Shown one piece after another: positions 18,895 to 28,728 of a stretch of 57,702 nucleotides of DNA. This DNA comes from CAXSBR01 sp964236495 (GTDB lineage Bacteria > Actinomycetota > Actinomycetes > Mycobacteriales > Jatrophihabitantaceae). Location of the stretch: positions 1-57,702 of the forward strand of contig CAXSBR010000022.1 in NCBI GenBank assembly GCA_964236495.1, in the 5' to 3' direction. Both the position numbers and the translations under genes were made by a program. How positions within the stretch are numbered: the first letter of the stretch is position 1; every line of letters begins with the position of its first letter. The notes under the pieces are model-generated. The model worked only from the letters and a program-made list of their open reading frames with translations, did no database searches and was not told the DNA's origin.

Positions 18895-20081
18895 AGCTCG
18901 CTGCGCACCACAGTCGTCCCGGGACGGCCTCGCAGGTCCGCGCGCAGTTCCACGCCCAGACCAGGAGTGTCGGTCACCGCGATCCTTCCGTTCTCGATCC
19001 GCGGGACGCCTTCCACGAGCTCGTTGTACCAACCCAGGTAGCCGGCCCGCACGGTTTCTTGAAACAGCGAGTTCGGTGCCGCCGTCGACAGGTGGGCGCA
19101 CGCGGTGAGCGCCACCGGACCAGTGCAGTCATGAGGGGCGACCGGTATGCCGTAGACATCGGCCAGGGCGGCGACCTTGCGCGCCTCGGTGATCCCGCCG
19201 GTCCACGTCACGTCGACGGTCACGACGTCGACCGCTCTGCTGTCGAGCAGGTGCTTGATGGAGCGCAGGCCGCCGGCGGTCTCGCCGGCAGCAATGCGCA
19301 GGGGCGACTTGTCGGCGACACTGGCCAGCCCGTCGACGATGTCGAGGCGGACCGGGTCTTCAACCCAATATGGCTCGATCTCCTCCAACGCCTTCATAAT
19401 CTGTCGCGCCGTCGGGACATTCCACAGCGCGTGCAGTTCGATCATGATCTCGATTTGCGTGCCTACTGCTCTGCGTATCCGCCTGAGCGGCTCCAACGCC
19501 CGCTCAATGTCACGAGGTGAGATGTAGGTTCCGCCGCTGGCTTCGGCGAACGGGTCGAACGGCCAGACCTTCATACCCGCGATGTTTGCCGCTACGAGTT
19601 CTTCTGCCAGCCGTTCGGGTTCAGCGAACGTGGCGGTCAGATCCTCGTACTGGCCCTCGGCCAATCCCCAGTTCGCCACTGCCTGGCCTTCGGCCCGACG
19701 AACGTAATTGGGTCCCGCGCACGTGTTGTAAACCGGGACGTAGGGTTTGGTGGCTCCGCCAAGCAACGTGTACAACGGCTGCCCGCTGACCTTGCCCAAG
19801 ATGTCCCAGAGTGCGATGTCGATGGCGGACCGCGCGCGGGTTTCCGTTCCGCTTCCCGAGTACCCGACGTATCCGGCCAGACTTTTATTGTGCCATTCAA
19901 TTCGCAGCGGGTCTTGTCCCAGCAACACGGGTGCCGCGATCGCGTGCACGTGCGCCTCGATTGCCGCCGAGCCGTAGAACGTCTCGCCGAGTCCAGTCAG
20001 TGACGCGTCGGTCTCCACCTGGACAAAAATTAGGTTGGGGAAGTCGCGGACGCGAACAGTCTCCACCGACGTGATCTTCAT
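18891..20081 (-). CDS. Enolase-superfamily sugar-acid dehydratase (mandelate racemase subgroup)
   Basis: 396 residues from ATG 20079-20081 behind AGAGGA. The N-terminal capping domain has GLGETFYGS and the barrel starts near residue 165 with GMKVWPFDPFAEASGG. Metal ligands fit E215 (IELH, H217 beside it), E241 (WVEDP) and E267 (AAGETAGG), and H317 (APHDCTGP) is the catalytic His. These match galactonate/gluconate dehydratase-like members, which convert an aldonate to its 2-keto-3-deoxy acid. K171-V-W173 replaces the usual KxK. It is first of a two-gene operon with the aldolase, divergent from the cellulase-like gene across an operator-like palindrome. The exact sugar acid is uncertain. Confidence 0.88.
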   Translation of the reverse strand: MKITSVETVRVRDFPNLIFVQVETDASLTGLGETFYGSAAIEAHVHAIAAPVLLGQDPLRIEWHNKSLAGYVGYSGSGTETRARSAIDIALWDILGKVSGQPLYTLLGGATKPYVPVYNTCAGPNYVRRAEGQAVANWGLAEGQYEDLTATFAEPERLAEELVAANIAGMKVWPFDPFAEASGGTYISPRDIERALEPLRRIRRAVGTQIEIMIELHALWNVPTARQIMKALEEIEPYWVEDPVRLDIVDGLASVADKSPLRIAAGETAGGLRSIKHLLDSRAVDVVTVDVTWTGGITEARKVAALADVYGIPVAPHDCTGPVALTACAHLSTAAPNSLFQETVRAGYLGWYNELVEGVPRIENGRIAVTDTPGLGVELRADLRGRPGTTVVRSEL

Positions 20082-20174
20082 GGGCAGTCCTCTGGTCAGA
20101 CCGGTCCAACTAGCGTAAAGCATTGGCTCCGACGCTGTCCAGGGGTGTGATTCGGAACTGTGACCCGGGGGGTC

Positions 20175-20234
20175 TTGACAGGTTCAGTGCCAACGCGCGA
20201 CAGTAACCGTCAAAGTGACTGGTCCTACCGGTCA
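20175..20234 (+). promoter_or_regulatory. Promoter and GntR/FadR-like operator between divergent island B genes
   Basis: A consensus -35 (TTGACA, 20175-20180) is followed at an 18-bp spacing by a weak -10 (GACAGT, 20199-20204). Just downstream, 20216-20234 forms a 19-bp palindrome TGACTGGT-CCT-ACCGGTCA with 7 of 8 base pairs matching. Its GGT-N3-ACC core resembles FadR/FCD-type sites. A bound repressor there would block the cellulase-like/importer transcript. The FadR-type gene at 27853-28674 is the obvious candidate; the link is inferred. Confidence 0.55.
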
Positions 20235-20254
20235 GCCCATGGAAAGGATCTTTG

Positions 20255-21379
20255 ATGGTTGGCAGTAACCGCTCTCCTCTGGCCATTGCTATGTGGGATT
20301 TCTCCTGGTTGGAACGTCGCTGGTCGGGTGCTGGATATGAGGACTGGGGGCGCGCACTGGATGAGCTCGCCGAACGCGGGTACAACGCCGTCCGTATCGA
20401 CGCCTTCCCCCATCTGCTCGCGGCTGGAGCCAACAAAACATGGCGGCTGTTGCCCACCTGGAACCAGGAAGCGTGGGGTGCGACTGAGGACGTGGAAGTG
20501 CGGGTACAGCCCGAGCTGATCGAGTTCCTGACAGCTTGTCGCGATCGCAGCATCTCCGTCGCCTTGTCTTCGTGGTTCCGCAAGGACACTCAAGACGTCA
20601 GACTGCAGCTCGACACGGCTGAGAAGCTGGCGGACGCCTGGATCCAGACTGTGCAATCGGTGAAAGACGCCGGCTTGGCCGACGTTCTCTACTACGTCGA
20701 TCTTGCGAACGAGTGGCCTTATCCGATGTGGACACCGTTCTTGTACAGCGACGGCGCGGCGGGCAAGGTCGTTTCGCGGGCCGATCCTCGCATCGCCCGT
20801 TTTCGGCAGGAGGCCGTGGCGCTGGTGCGTGCTGCGCACCCCGAGTTCCGTTACACAGTCTCCTACGCCCGGGAACTGGCGGGCGCACCCGACGAGGAAG
20901 TGAGCGATCTCGACCTTCTTGAGATCCACATCTGGATGAGTCACGAGGAGGTATCGACCTTCGGCGCTCAGATCAACTACGACAGTGGGTTCAGCGCGTT
21001 CGACCCCCAGGCTTACGTGCCGCTTTCCGGGCCGGCCGAAGCGATGTACCGCTTCTCGCCCCAACGCTGGCAGCAATTGCTGCACGAGCAGATTTTGGCC
21101 ACCGCTGACTGGTCGCGCCGGACGGGCCTGCCACTGGCCACCACCGAATGCTGGTCGATCATCAATTACAAGGACGGACCCGGACGTGACTGGGGCTGGA
21201 TAAAGGAGCTGTGCGCCGCCGGTGTGCACATGGCCACCGACACCGGTCGGTGGGAAGCGCTGGCCACCAGCAACTTCTGCGGTCCTCAGTTCGTCGGCAT
21301 GTGGCGAGACGTCGAATGGCATCAGAATCTGACCGACCACATCAAGAAGTCGCCCATCGACAGCGAGTTGGTGGCTTAG
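20255..21379 (+). CDS. Cellulase-like glycoside hydrolase-fold protein
   Basis: 374 residues from ATG 20255 (GAAAGGA 8 nt upstream; a TTG one codon earlier is less likely). The sequence reads as a single (beta/alpha)8 barrel of the sugar-binding cellulase-like type: AIAMWDFSWLERR at the start, GYNAVRIDAFPH, a clan GH-A style acid/base in VDLANEW (E153) and a possible nucleophile in LATTECW (E298). Tryptophans at substrate-facing positions are frequent. There is no signal peptide, so it acts in the cytoplasm on an imported glycoside. It heads the plus-strand importer operon of island B. The enzyme class is inferred from the fold; its specificity is unknown. Confidence 0.75.
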   Translation: MVGSNRSPLAIAMWDFSWLERRWSGAGYEDWGRALDELAERGYNAVRIDAFPHLLAAGANKTWRLLPTWNQEAWGATEDVEVRVQPELIEFLTACRDRSISVALSSWFRKDTQDVRLQLDTAEKLADAWIQTVQSVKDAGLADVLYYVDLANEWPYPMWTPFLYSDGAAGKVVSRADPRIARFRQEAVALVRAAHPEFRYTVSYARELAGAPDEEVSDLDLLEIHIWMSHEEVSTFGAQINYDSGFSAFDPQAYVPLSGPAEAMYRFSPQRWQQLLHEQILATADWSRRTGLPLATTECWSIINYKDGPGRDWGWIKELCAAGVHMATDTGRWEALATSNFCGPQFVGMWRDVEWHQNLTDHIKKSPIDSELVA

Positions 21380-21381
21380 CG

Positions 21382-21423
21382 ATGACGACACCTCTGTTCG
21401 CCGCTGGGCGGGGACATCGGTGA
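21382..21423 (+). CDS. Possible 13-codon leader ORF coupled to the first permease
   Basis: ATG 21382 opens MTTPLFAAGRGHR and stops at TGA 21421-21423, overlapping the permease start GTG 21420-21422 as GTGA. It lies 2 nt after the cellulase-like stop. No ribosome site of its own is clear, but the tight overlap suggests a coupling mini-ORF that carries ribosomes to the permease start. It may equally be chance. Confidence 0.35.
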   Translation: MTTPLFAAGRGHR

Positions 21424-22403
21424 CCGTGTTCCTGCGCCGGCTCGGCTTCTACTTGCTGGCAGCGGTAGCGGCGGTGACATTGGACTTCTTCATCCCACGT
21501 CTGGTACCCGGCGACCCGGTACTCACTGCGCTGGCGCAACTTAAGGGCTCGGCGACGCCGGGAATGCTGCGTACCCTCCAGCTGCAGTACGGCGAGGGGT
21601 CGCATCCGGCCAGCTTGTGGTCGCAGTATCTGCACTACTGGAACATGCTGTTGCACGGCAACCTGGGGAACTCCCTGCAACAGGGCAACGTGCCGGTGTC
21701 TCAGATCGTGCAGCAACATATTTGGTGGACGGTCGTTCTGGTCGGTTTGGCCACCGTGCTCAGCTTCGTCATCGGCACGCTCATCGGCACCCTTGCCGCG
21801 TGGCGCCGAGGTTCGTGGTTGGACAGCATTCTGCCGATCACCACTTTCTTCCAGGCGATGCCGTACTTCTTTCTGGCCACGTTGCTGGTACTCATCTTCG
21901 CGGTCAAATTCGGCTGGTTCCCTGCCCAGGGCGGCTACGACTTCGCCAATTCTCACATCGGGCTGAACGGGCCATTCATTATCGACGCGCTGAAACACGC
22001 GATCCTGCCGGCCCTGACCATCGTCGGCGCGTCCCTGGCCGGCTGGATCGTCGGAATGCGCAACCAGGTCGTCACGGTTCGCGACGAGGATTACGTGCTG
22101 CTCGCCGACGGTGCGGGACTACCCACGCGACGGGTCGTCTGGTACGCGATGCGTAACGCGGTGCTTCCGCAGATCTCGAGCTTCGCCTTGGCGTTGAGCT
22201 TCGTGGTCGGCGGTTCGCTGCTCACCGAGATTGTGTTTTCCTACCCCGGTATTGGTTTTATCCTCCTTTCGTCGGTGAAGAGTCTGGATTACTCCACCGT
22301 CCAGGGAATCTTTCTGGTGATCACGATGGTGGTCCTCGTCGCCAACTTCATCGCCGACATCGTCTACGTCGCACTCGATCCGCGCACTCGGGCACAGGGG
22401 TGA
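21420..22403 (+). CDS. ABC transporter permease, DppB type (island B)
   Basis: 327 residues from GTG 21420. The first helix ends in TLDFFIPRLVPGDPV, the DppB N-terminal hallmark; HGNLGNSLQQGNVPVSQIV is the next family motif. The ATPase-docking loop is DYVLLADGAGLPTRRVVW and the end is LTEIVFSYPGIGFILLSS. About six transmembrane helices are visible. The segment before helix 1 is very short, unlike the island A permease. It forms the channel with the DppC-type partner 3 bp downstream. Oligosaccharide importers of this family exist, and neighbouring glycosidases suggest that role here. Confidence 0.92.
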   Translation: MTVFLRRLGFYLLAAVAAVTLDFFIPRLVPGDPVLTALAQLKGSATPGMLRTLQLQYGEGSHPASLWSQYLHYWNMLLHGNLGNSLQQGNVPVSQIVQQHIWWTVVLVGLATVLSFVIGTLIGTLAAWRRGSWLDSILPITTFFQAMPYFFLATLLVLIFAVKFGWFPAQGGYDFANSHIGLNGPFIIDALKHAILPALTIVGASLAGWIVGMRNQVVTVRDEDYVLLADGAGLPTRRVVWYAMRNAVLPQISSFALALSFVVGGSLLTEIVFSYPGIGFILLSSVKSLDYSTVQGIFLVITMVVLVANFIADIVYVALDPRTRAQG

Positions 22404-22406
22404 ACC

Positions 22407-23465
22407 ATGGCCATCGTTGATCTCAACGCCGACATCCCCGCCGCCGGCGCCACCACACCGGCACCCACCCTGGGAAACCCGGCGACCAGACGTTTGCGGC
22501 TCCCCAAGTCCAAGAAGATGGCCGTGGGTCTGGTCGTGGTGGCCATCTTTGTCGTGCTCGCCGTCGTCGGGCCGGTCCTCGCCCCGTACAAGCCCAACGC
22601 GCAACTGCCGCTGCAATCACTGCACCCGAGTTCGCATCACTGGCTGGGTCAGACCACCATCGGTGGCGACATCTTCTCCCAGCTGCTCTCGGGTGCACGA
22701 CCGACCATCATCGTGTCGTTCCTGGCCGGCATCATCGCCACCGCCCTGGCAGTCATCATCGGCATCACTGCCGGCTACGTCGGCGGCATCGTTGACGAGA
22801 TTCTGTCGCTGATAGCCAACGTCTTCCTGGTCATTCCGGCGCTTCCGTTGCTCATCGCCATCGGCGCGTTCCTGGGCCCCGGTCGCACCGGCAACCCGCT
22901 CGTCGTATCGCTGATTATCGGGTTCACAGGATGGGCGTGGGGAGCCCGAGTCATGCGAGCGCAGGCGTTATCCATGCGCAATCGTGATTTTGTCGAGGCA
23001 GCTCGGATCATCGGCGAGGGAACGCCCCGCATCGTACTGGCCGAGATCATGCCCAACCTGACGGCCTCGATCGCTTCCTCGTTTCTGTTCACGACCATCT
23101 ACGCAATCGGCACCTACGTCGGCCTCGGCTTCCTGACGGTGATCTCCGCGGGTACCGATTACAACTGGGGCACCATTCTTTTCGACTCGACCTCGAGTTC
23201 GGCGGTCGAAGCCGGCTACTGGTGGTGGTACATACCGCCGGGTCTGGCGATCGCGCTGCTCGGCACAGCTCTGGCCCTGGTCAATTTTGGTATCGACGAG
23301 TACGTCAATCCGCGACTGCGCTCGGCGACGAGCGCCCGGCAGGCCAAGAAGCTCGTCGGGGTCGCCCTGCGCCCTCAATTGGGCTTCACGCCGGTCGTCC
23401 GCCGACCTGCTGGCGATACGTCCTCACGCGGCGCCCATCGTCTCCAGCTGGAGGAGCACACATGA
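22407..23465 (+). CDS. ABC transporter permease, DppC type (island B)
   Basis: 352 residues. A 35-residue cytoplasmic head precedes helix 1 (MAVGLVVVAIFVVLAVVGPV) and the periplasmic loop HHWLGQTTIGGDIFSQLLSG, the DppC signature. The docking loop is RDFVEAARIIGEGTPRIVL. The C-terminal 45 residues after the last helix are an unusual basic, hydrophilic tail (SARQAKKLVGVALRPQLG...) longer than in typical DppC. Its stop overlaps the next start as ATGA, giving tight coupling to the ATPase. Confidence 0.92.
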   Translation: MAIVDLNADIPAAGATTPAPTLGNPATRRLRLPKSKKMAVGLVVVAIFVVLAVVGPVLAPYKPNAQLPLQSLHPSSHHWLGQTTIGGDIFSQLLSGARPTIIVSFLAGIIATALAVIIGITAGYVGGIVDEILSLIANVFLVIPALPLLIAIGAFLGPGRTGNPLVVSLIIGFTGWAWGARVMRAQALSMRNRDFVEAARIIGEGTPRIVLAEIMPNLTASIASSFLFTTIYAIGTYVGLGFLTVISAGTDYNWGTILFDSTSSSAVEAGYWWWYIPPGLAIALLGTALALVNFGIDEYVNPRLRSATSARQAKKLVGVALRPQLGFTPVVRRPAGDTSSRGAHRLQLEEHT

Positions 23466-24711
23466 CCCTCGCCACGTCTTTGCCGACTACTGCACCGACG
23501 CACAACTCCGAGCAAATTCTGCTCGACATACAAGGGCTCAGCGTCGACTACGGCATCAGCGGGCAGCCTGTCCACGCCGTAGACCGCGTCGACCTGCTCA
23601 TCCGGCGCGGCGAGGTGATCGGTCTGGCGGGTGAGAGCGGCTCTGGCAAATCGACGCTGGCCTATGCCGTTTCGCGGCTGCTGCGTGACCCGGGCGTCAT
23701 CACCGCGGGGAGCGCCTACTTCTACCAATACCCCGAAGGCAGCTTCACCGGCGATCACACGGTATTAGCGACTAATTCCGATCCGGGCGAGAACAATCAA
23801 TCCGCCCGTCGGCCAGGCGACGAGGTCCGCACCGTGGACCTGCTCAGCGACGACAAACGGGTCATCCGAGCAGTCCGGTGGTCCGAGATCGCGGTGGTGT
23901 TCCAGAGCGCGCTGCAGGCGCTCAATCCCGTGCTGCGCATCGGCAAACTCATCGACGACGTGCTCAAAGCCCATCTCGGGCAGATGTCGAAAAACGAGCG
24001 TCGAGAACGGGCGCAAGAACTGTTACGCATCGTCGGCATCAGCCCTGACCGATTGTCCAGCTACCCACACGAACTTTCCGGTGGAATGCGCCAACGTGTG
24101 ATGATCGCCGTGGCACTGGCGTTGAACCCGAGCCTGGTCATCATGGACGAGCCGACGACGGCACTCGACGTAGTCATCCAGCGAGAAATTCTCGAAGAAT
24201 TGATGGACTTACGCGAGCGCCTCGGCTTCAGCATTCTGTTCATCACCCACGACCTGTCCCTGCTGATCGAGATCGCCGACCGGATCGCAGTGATGTACGC
24301 CGGCAGGCTGGTGGAACAGGCAGCGGCCAAAGCGCTGTTTCACGCCCCCCGCCATCCCTATACCTACGGCTTGACCAGATCTTTCCCCTCCCTGCACGGT
24401 GAGAAACAGACGATGACCGGCATAGCCGGCTCACCGCCGGACCTGCGCAACGTCCCCGCGGGCTGCTCGTTCCATCCTCGGTGCCCTTGGGTCATGGATG
24501 AGTGCCGCACCCAGACGCCTCCCATGGTCGAGCTGACCGACGCGTCGGGCCCCCGCCAGGTGCTGTGCTGGCTGCACGACGGCAATCACGTCGTGCCGGT
24601 GGAACTGAGTGGAACCCCACCCACGGCAGGCACAGTTGCCGCACTTCCCAGCATGCGAATCAATCACCGCTCGGCGCGCGCCAGTGCCGAGCGCCTGCAG
24701 GCGGCGGCGAA

Positions 24712-24715
<4 letters not shown>
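23462..24715 (+). CDS. ABC transporter ATPase, DppD type, with an insertion before the Q-loop
   Basis: 417 residues from ATG 23462, overlapping the permease stop. Walker A is AGESGSGKST (56-65), signature LSGGMRQR (205-212), Walker B LVIMDEPTTALD, and the family C-terminal stretch is CSFHPRCPWVMDEC. The Q-loop (VFQSALQALNPV, Q148) lies about 85 residues after the Walker lysine instead of the usual 45-50. The extra residues (about 88-137) are acidic and polar. The Q-loop variant lacking DPM is seen in some sugar importers. It partners the ATPase at 24712-25797. Confidence 0.9.
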
Positions 24716-25797
<1,082 letters not shown>

Positions 25798-25799
25798 CG

Positions 25800-25815
25800 C
25801 CGCTGAGATCAGCGG
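25800..25815 (+). other. Short hairpin between ATPase and binding-protein genes
   Basis: CCGCTGA-GA-TCAGCGG forms a perfect 7-bp stem right after the ATPase stop. It could partly end transcription or protect the downstream message, so that the binding protein is made in excess of the membrane parts, as is common in ABC operons. There is no T-run. Confidence 0.4.
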
Positions 25816-25889
25816 TCTCAATGCGAGCAAGTCACACGTCACTTATGGACGTCGGCAACGACAGCCGACACCGATCACGGGAGGGTTTC

Positions 25890-27710
25890 ATGCACCGCAA
25901 ATCAATGACGGCGTTGGCCGCCGGCGCACTGGCACTCAGTACCGCGGCCTGCTCAAGCGGCAGTTCGTCTACAAAGACTTCGTCGTCCCCGACCTCGAGC
26001 GCGGCAAGCTCGTCGAGCGCAGCCACCACGAGTTCGTCGGTGGCGGCCAGCTCCGCGTCCTCGACCGCGGCTACGACGGCCACCGGAACCGCCGCTCACG
26101 GCGGCGTGACGCTCGGCCAGAGCGCGCCGCTCGCGTCGAAACAGGGGACGAAACCGCTGGTCGTCGAGAACAACCCGATCCCCAGCCTGCAGGCAAACTT
26201 CAACGCCTTCAACTCCGAAAGTTTCGGCTACAAGTTGAGCGTCGAGGGCTTGGTGTACGAGCCGCTGCTCCAGTTCAACGACCTGAAACCGAACTTTGCC
26301 TACCCTTGGCTGGCGACCGACTTCGCGTGGAACACCGACGGAACCGCGGTGACGTTCACCATCCGAAACGGCGTCAAGTTCAGCGACGGCAACCCGCTCA
26401 CCCCGGCCGATGTCGCCTACACGTTCCAGGCCATGGTCGACGACCCGGCGGCGAACCGGCTCGGCATACCGATCAAGTCGGCCACCGTCATGGGCACCGA
26501 CAAGGTGCAGGTGACGTTCACCGCTGCGCAGTTCCAGAACATCTTCAACATCGCGGGTCAGACGTTCATCGTCGAGAAGAAGGCCTACAGCGCGCAGCCG
26601 AAACCCTCGACGTTCGCGGACCCGAAGCCGGTCGGCACCGGCCCCTACGTGTTGGCGAGCGCCGCTGCCCAGGGGTTCACCTTCAAAGCCAACCCGACGT
26701 ACTGGGGTGGGAAGCCGCCGGTGCCGCAGGTGAACGCGCCGTCTTTCTCGACCGGTTCGGTCGCCGAGCAGCAGCTGGGGGCAGGCAAGATCGACTATGC
26801 CGGTAACTTCGTGTCCCAGATCGACAAGGCCTTCGTCGCCAAAAACCCGACCAACCACCACTACTGGTTCCCTGCGATCAACGTGGTCAACCTGGTGTTC
26901 AACGTCAATAGCGGACCGGCAGCCTTGAAGGATCCGCAGGTCCGCAAGGCCATCAGTGCCGCCATCGACCGAACGAAGGTGTCCACTCAGGCCGAGCAGG
27001 GCTATGAACCACCCGCGACCTCCTCCAGCGGCCTACTCCTGCCCAACTTCGCGGCCCTGGTTCCGGCGGGGTACAAGAACGACCTCAAACCCGGCACCGA
27101 TCCGGCCGCAGTGGATTCGATCATGACCGCCGCCGGTTACAAGAAGAACGGCCAAGGCTACTGGGCCAAGAACGGAACCGAGGTCGCGTTCAAGATCGAA
27201 GACCCGACGGCGTACACGGACTACTACCAAGCGGCGCAGATCATGTCGGCGGACTTCCAGAAGTTGGGCTTCCACGCCACCGCCGTCGGCGTCGATCCGA
27301 ACAAGTGGTACGCCGACCTGGCCGGAGGAACTTTCGACACGGCGATCCACTGGAGCAACATCGGCCCGTCGCCCTATGCCACCTACGACGGCTGGCTCGA
27401 TCCGGCACTCAGCAAAGGCAACAACGCCAGCGGCAACTACGGCCGGTACTCCAACCCCGCTGCCACCGCAGCACTTGCTCAGTATGCGAAGGCGGGTACA
27501 GCGGCCCAGGGTCAGGCCGCCATCAACGCACTGGCCAAGATCATGAAGGACGAAACCCCGGTGGCACCGATGATGTACGCAGCTGGGTGGTATGAGTACA
27601 ACGACAAAAATTACAGCGGCTGGGTGACCAAGGACAACCAGTACATGGACCCGTCCCCGAACCCCAGCAACGTCGAGTACGTCGTCTTGCACCTCACGCC
27701 GAAAAGCTAG
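25890..27710 (+). CDS. ABC transporter substrate-binding lipoprotein (family 5, island B)
   Basis: 606 residues from ATG 25890 after a GGGAGGG ribosome site. A Sec lipoprotein signal ends in LSTAAC (C21), followed by about 50 residues of almost pure Ser/Thr/Ala linker. The family-5 domain starts near residue 80 with GTKPLVVENNPIPSLQANFN and has FSDGNPLTPADVAYTFQAM and VRKAISAAIDRTKV. Aromatic residues are frequent, as in oligosaccharide-binding members. It closes the importer operon, ahead of a strong terminator. Unlike the island A protein it has no twin arginines. Confidence 0.92.
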   Translation: MHRKSMTALAAGALALSTAACSSGSSSTKTSSSPTSSAASSSSAATTSSSVAASSASSTAATTATGTAAHGGVTLGQSAPLASKQGTKPLVVENNPIPSLQANFNAFNSESFGYKLSVEGLVYEPLLQFNDLKPNFAYPWLATDFAWNTDGTAVTFTIRNGVKFSDGNPLTPADVAYTFQAMVDDPAANRLGIPIKSATVMGTDKVQVTFTAAQFQNIFNIAGQTFIVEKKAYSAQPKPSTFADPKPVGTGPYVLASAAAQGFTFKANPTYWGGKPPVPQVNAPSFSTGSVAEQQLGAGKIDYAGNFVSQIDKAFVAKNPTNHHYWFPAINVVNLVFNVNSGPAALKDPQVRKAISAAIDRTKVSTQAEQGYEPPATSSSGLLLPNFAALVPAGYKNDLKPGTDPAAVDSIMTAAGYKKNGQGYWAKNGTEVAFKIEDPTAYTDYYQAAQIMSADFQKLGFHATAVGVDPNKWYADLAGGTFDTAIHWSNIGPSPYATYDGWLDPALSKGNNASGNYGRYSNPAATAALAQYAKAGTAAQGQAAINALAKIMKDETPVAPMMYAAGWYEYNDKNYSGWVTKDNQYMDPSPNPSNVEYVVLHLTPKS

Positions 27711-27725
27711 GGCGAATACATGACT

Positions 27726-27766
27726 GCCAGGCCTGCCCTCTACGTCTCGTACCGGGCAGGCCTGGC
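27726..27766 (+). terminator. Strong terminator hairpin after the island B importer operon
   Basis: Arms 27726-27738 (GCCAGGCCTGCCC) and 27754-27766 (GGGCAGGCCTGGC) pair perfectly over 13 bp around a 15-nt loop, followed by TCTCTTT. It lies 15 bp after the binding-protein stop and ends the importer transcript before the regulator gene. Confidence 0.85.
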
Positions 27767-27852
27767 TCTCTTTGACCGTCGAACGCTGTACCGGACTGCG
27801 CGATAAGGTGAAGGCTCCCGACAAGAGCACCGAATGGTGGTTACGGAGCAAG

Positions 27853-28674
27853 ATGTCGACACGAAGCATTCCCATGACGCGTGAGCAATTAACCGAATAC
27901 CTGTCCGCGCAAATACTCGGCGCATCCATTGACACGGCCTTGCCGTCCGAGCGCGCCTTGGCCGAGCAATTCCGACTTTCCCGTCCGATTGTCCGGGAAG
28001 CGTTGAGAGCTCTTCAAGAACGCGGCCTGATCACCATTGCTCCTGGGCGTGGCGCGTTCATTCGCCAAACCAGTCCGCTGGACTGGGCGCGACCGTTGGA
28101 CGCGGCGAGCATTCACCGCGGTGCCACCGCTCGGGAACTGGTCGAGGCCCGGGTCATGCTCGAGCAACGCGCGGCGAAGCTGGCCGCCCAGCGTGCGACC
28201 CCGAAGGATATCGAGGACATGCGTGCCGCCCTGCGCGCCTTCGACGCGGCGACCGATCTACTCGAGCGTGCGCGTTACGATGTCGCGTTCCACGCACTGA
28301 TCGCTCGCAGCGCGCACAATCCGGTCATCGAGATGATGTTCGGGTCGATCGCGCCGCTCGTCTTCGACTTGATGCTGCGCAGTTTGGACGACACGGTGGT
28401 TGTGGCGCTGGGCGTGCCATACCACGAAGAGACCCTGCGCGCGATCGAAGCCGGTGACGGGGAGACCGCCAGTAAGGCCATGGAGCGACACGTCAGCCTC
28501 GCCGACGCCTTGTTCGGCACGGACCTGGATGCCCCGTTGCACACGCTGGCGCAACGCAAGATAGCCGGATTGCTGGGCCCCGGCGTCGTGCTCGAAGACG
28601 TCGTCGCCGAAGCACTGAGCGTCGCGGCGTCCTTGGCCGAGCAGGCGCCCGTCGCCACCGGCCGTCGGGCCTAG
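27853..28674 (+). CDS. FadR-subfamily GntR transcriptional regulator
   Basis: 273 residues from ATG 27853 with GGAG 7 nt upstream. The winged helix-turn-helix (about 5-70) shows LPSERALAEQFRLSRPIVREALRAL and GLITIAPGRGAFI, a textbook GntR head. The C-terminal all-helical FCD domain (about 95-220) has ELVEARVMLEQRAAKLAA and possible metal-ligand histidines in DVAFHALIARSAHN and MERHVSLAD. Such proteins are usually repressors relieved by sugar acids. It sits between the importer and the dehydrogenase/glucosidase genes and is the likely regulator acting at 20216-20234. Confidence 0.9.
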   Translation: MSTRSIPMTREQLTEYLSAQILGASIDTALPSERALAEQFRLSRPIVREALRALQERGLITIAPGRGAFIRQTSPLDWARPLDAASIHRGATARELVEARVMLEQRAAKLAAQRATPKDIEDMRAALRAFDAATDLLERARYDVAFHALIARSAHNPVIEMMFGSIAPLVFDLMLRSLDDTVVVALGVPYHEETLRAIEAGDGETASKAMERHVSLADALFGTDLDAPLHTLAQRKIAGLLGPGVVLEDVVAEALSVAASLAEQAPVATGRRA

Positions 28675-28728
28675 TGCAGCGGTGTCACCCATGTCGGGCG
28701 ACCGTGTCCGTGCGCGGTGCGGGCAGCA

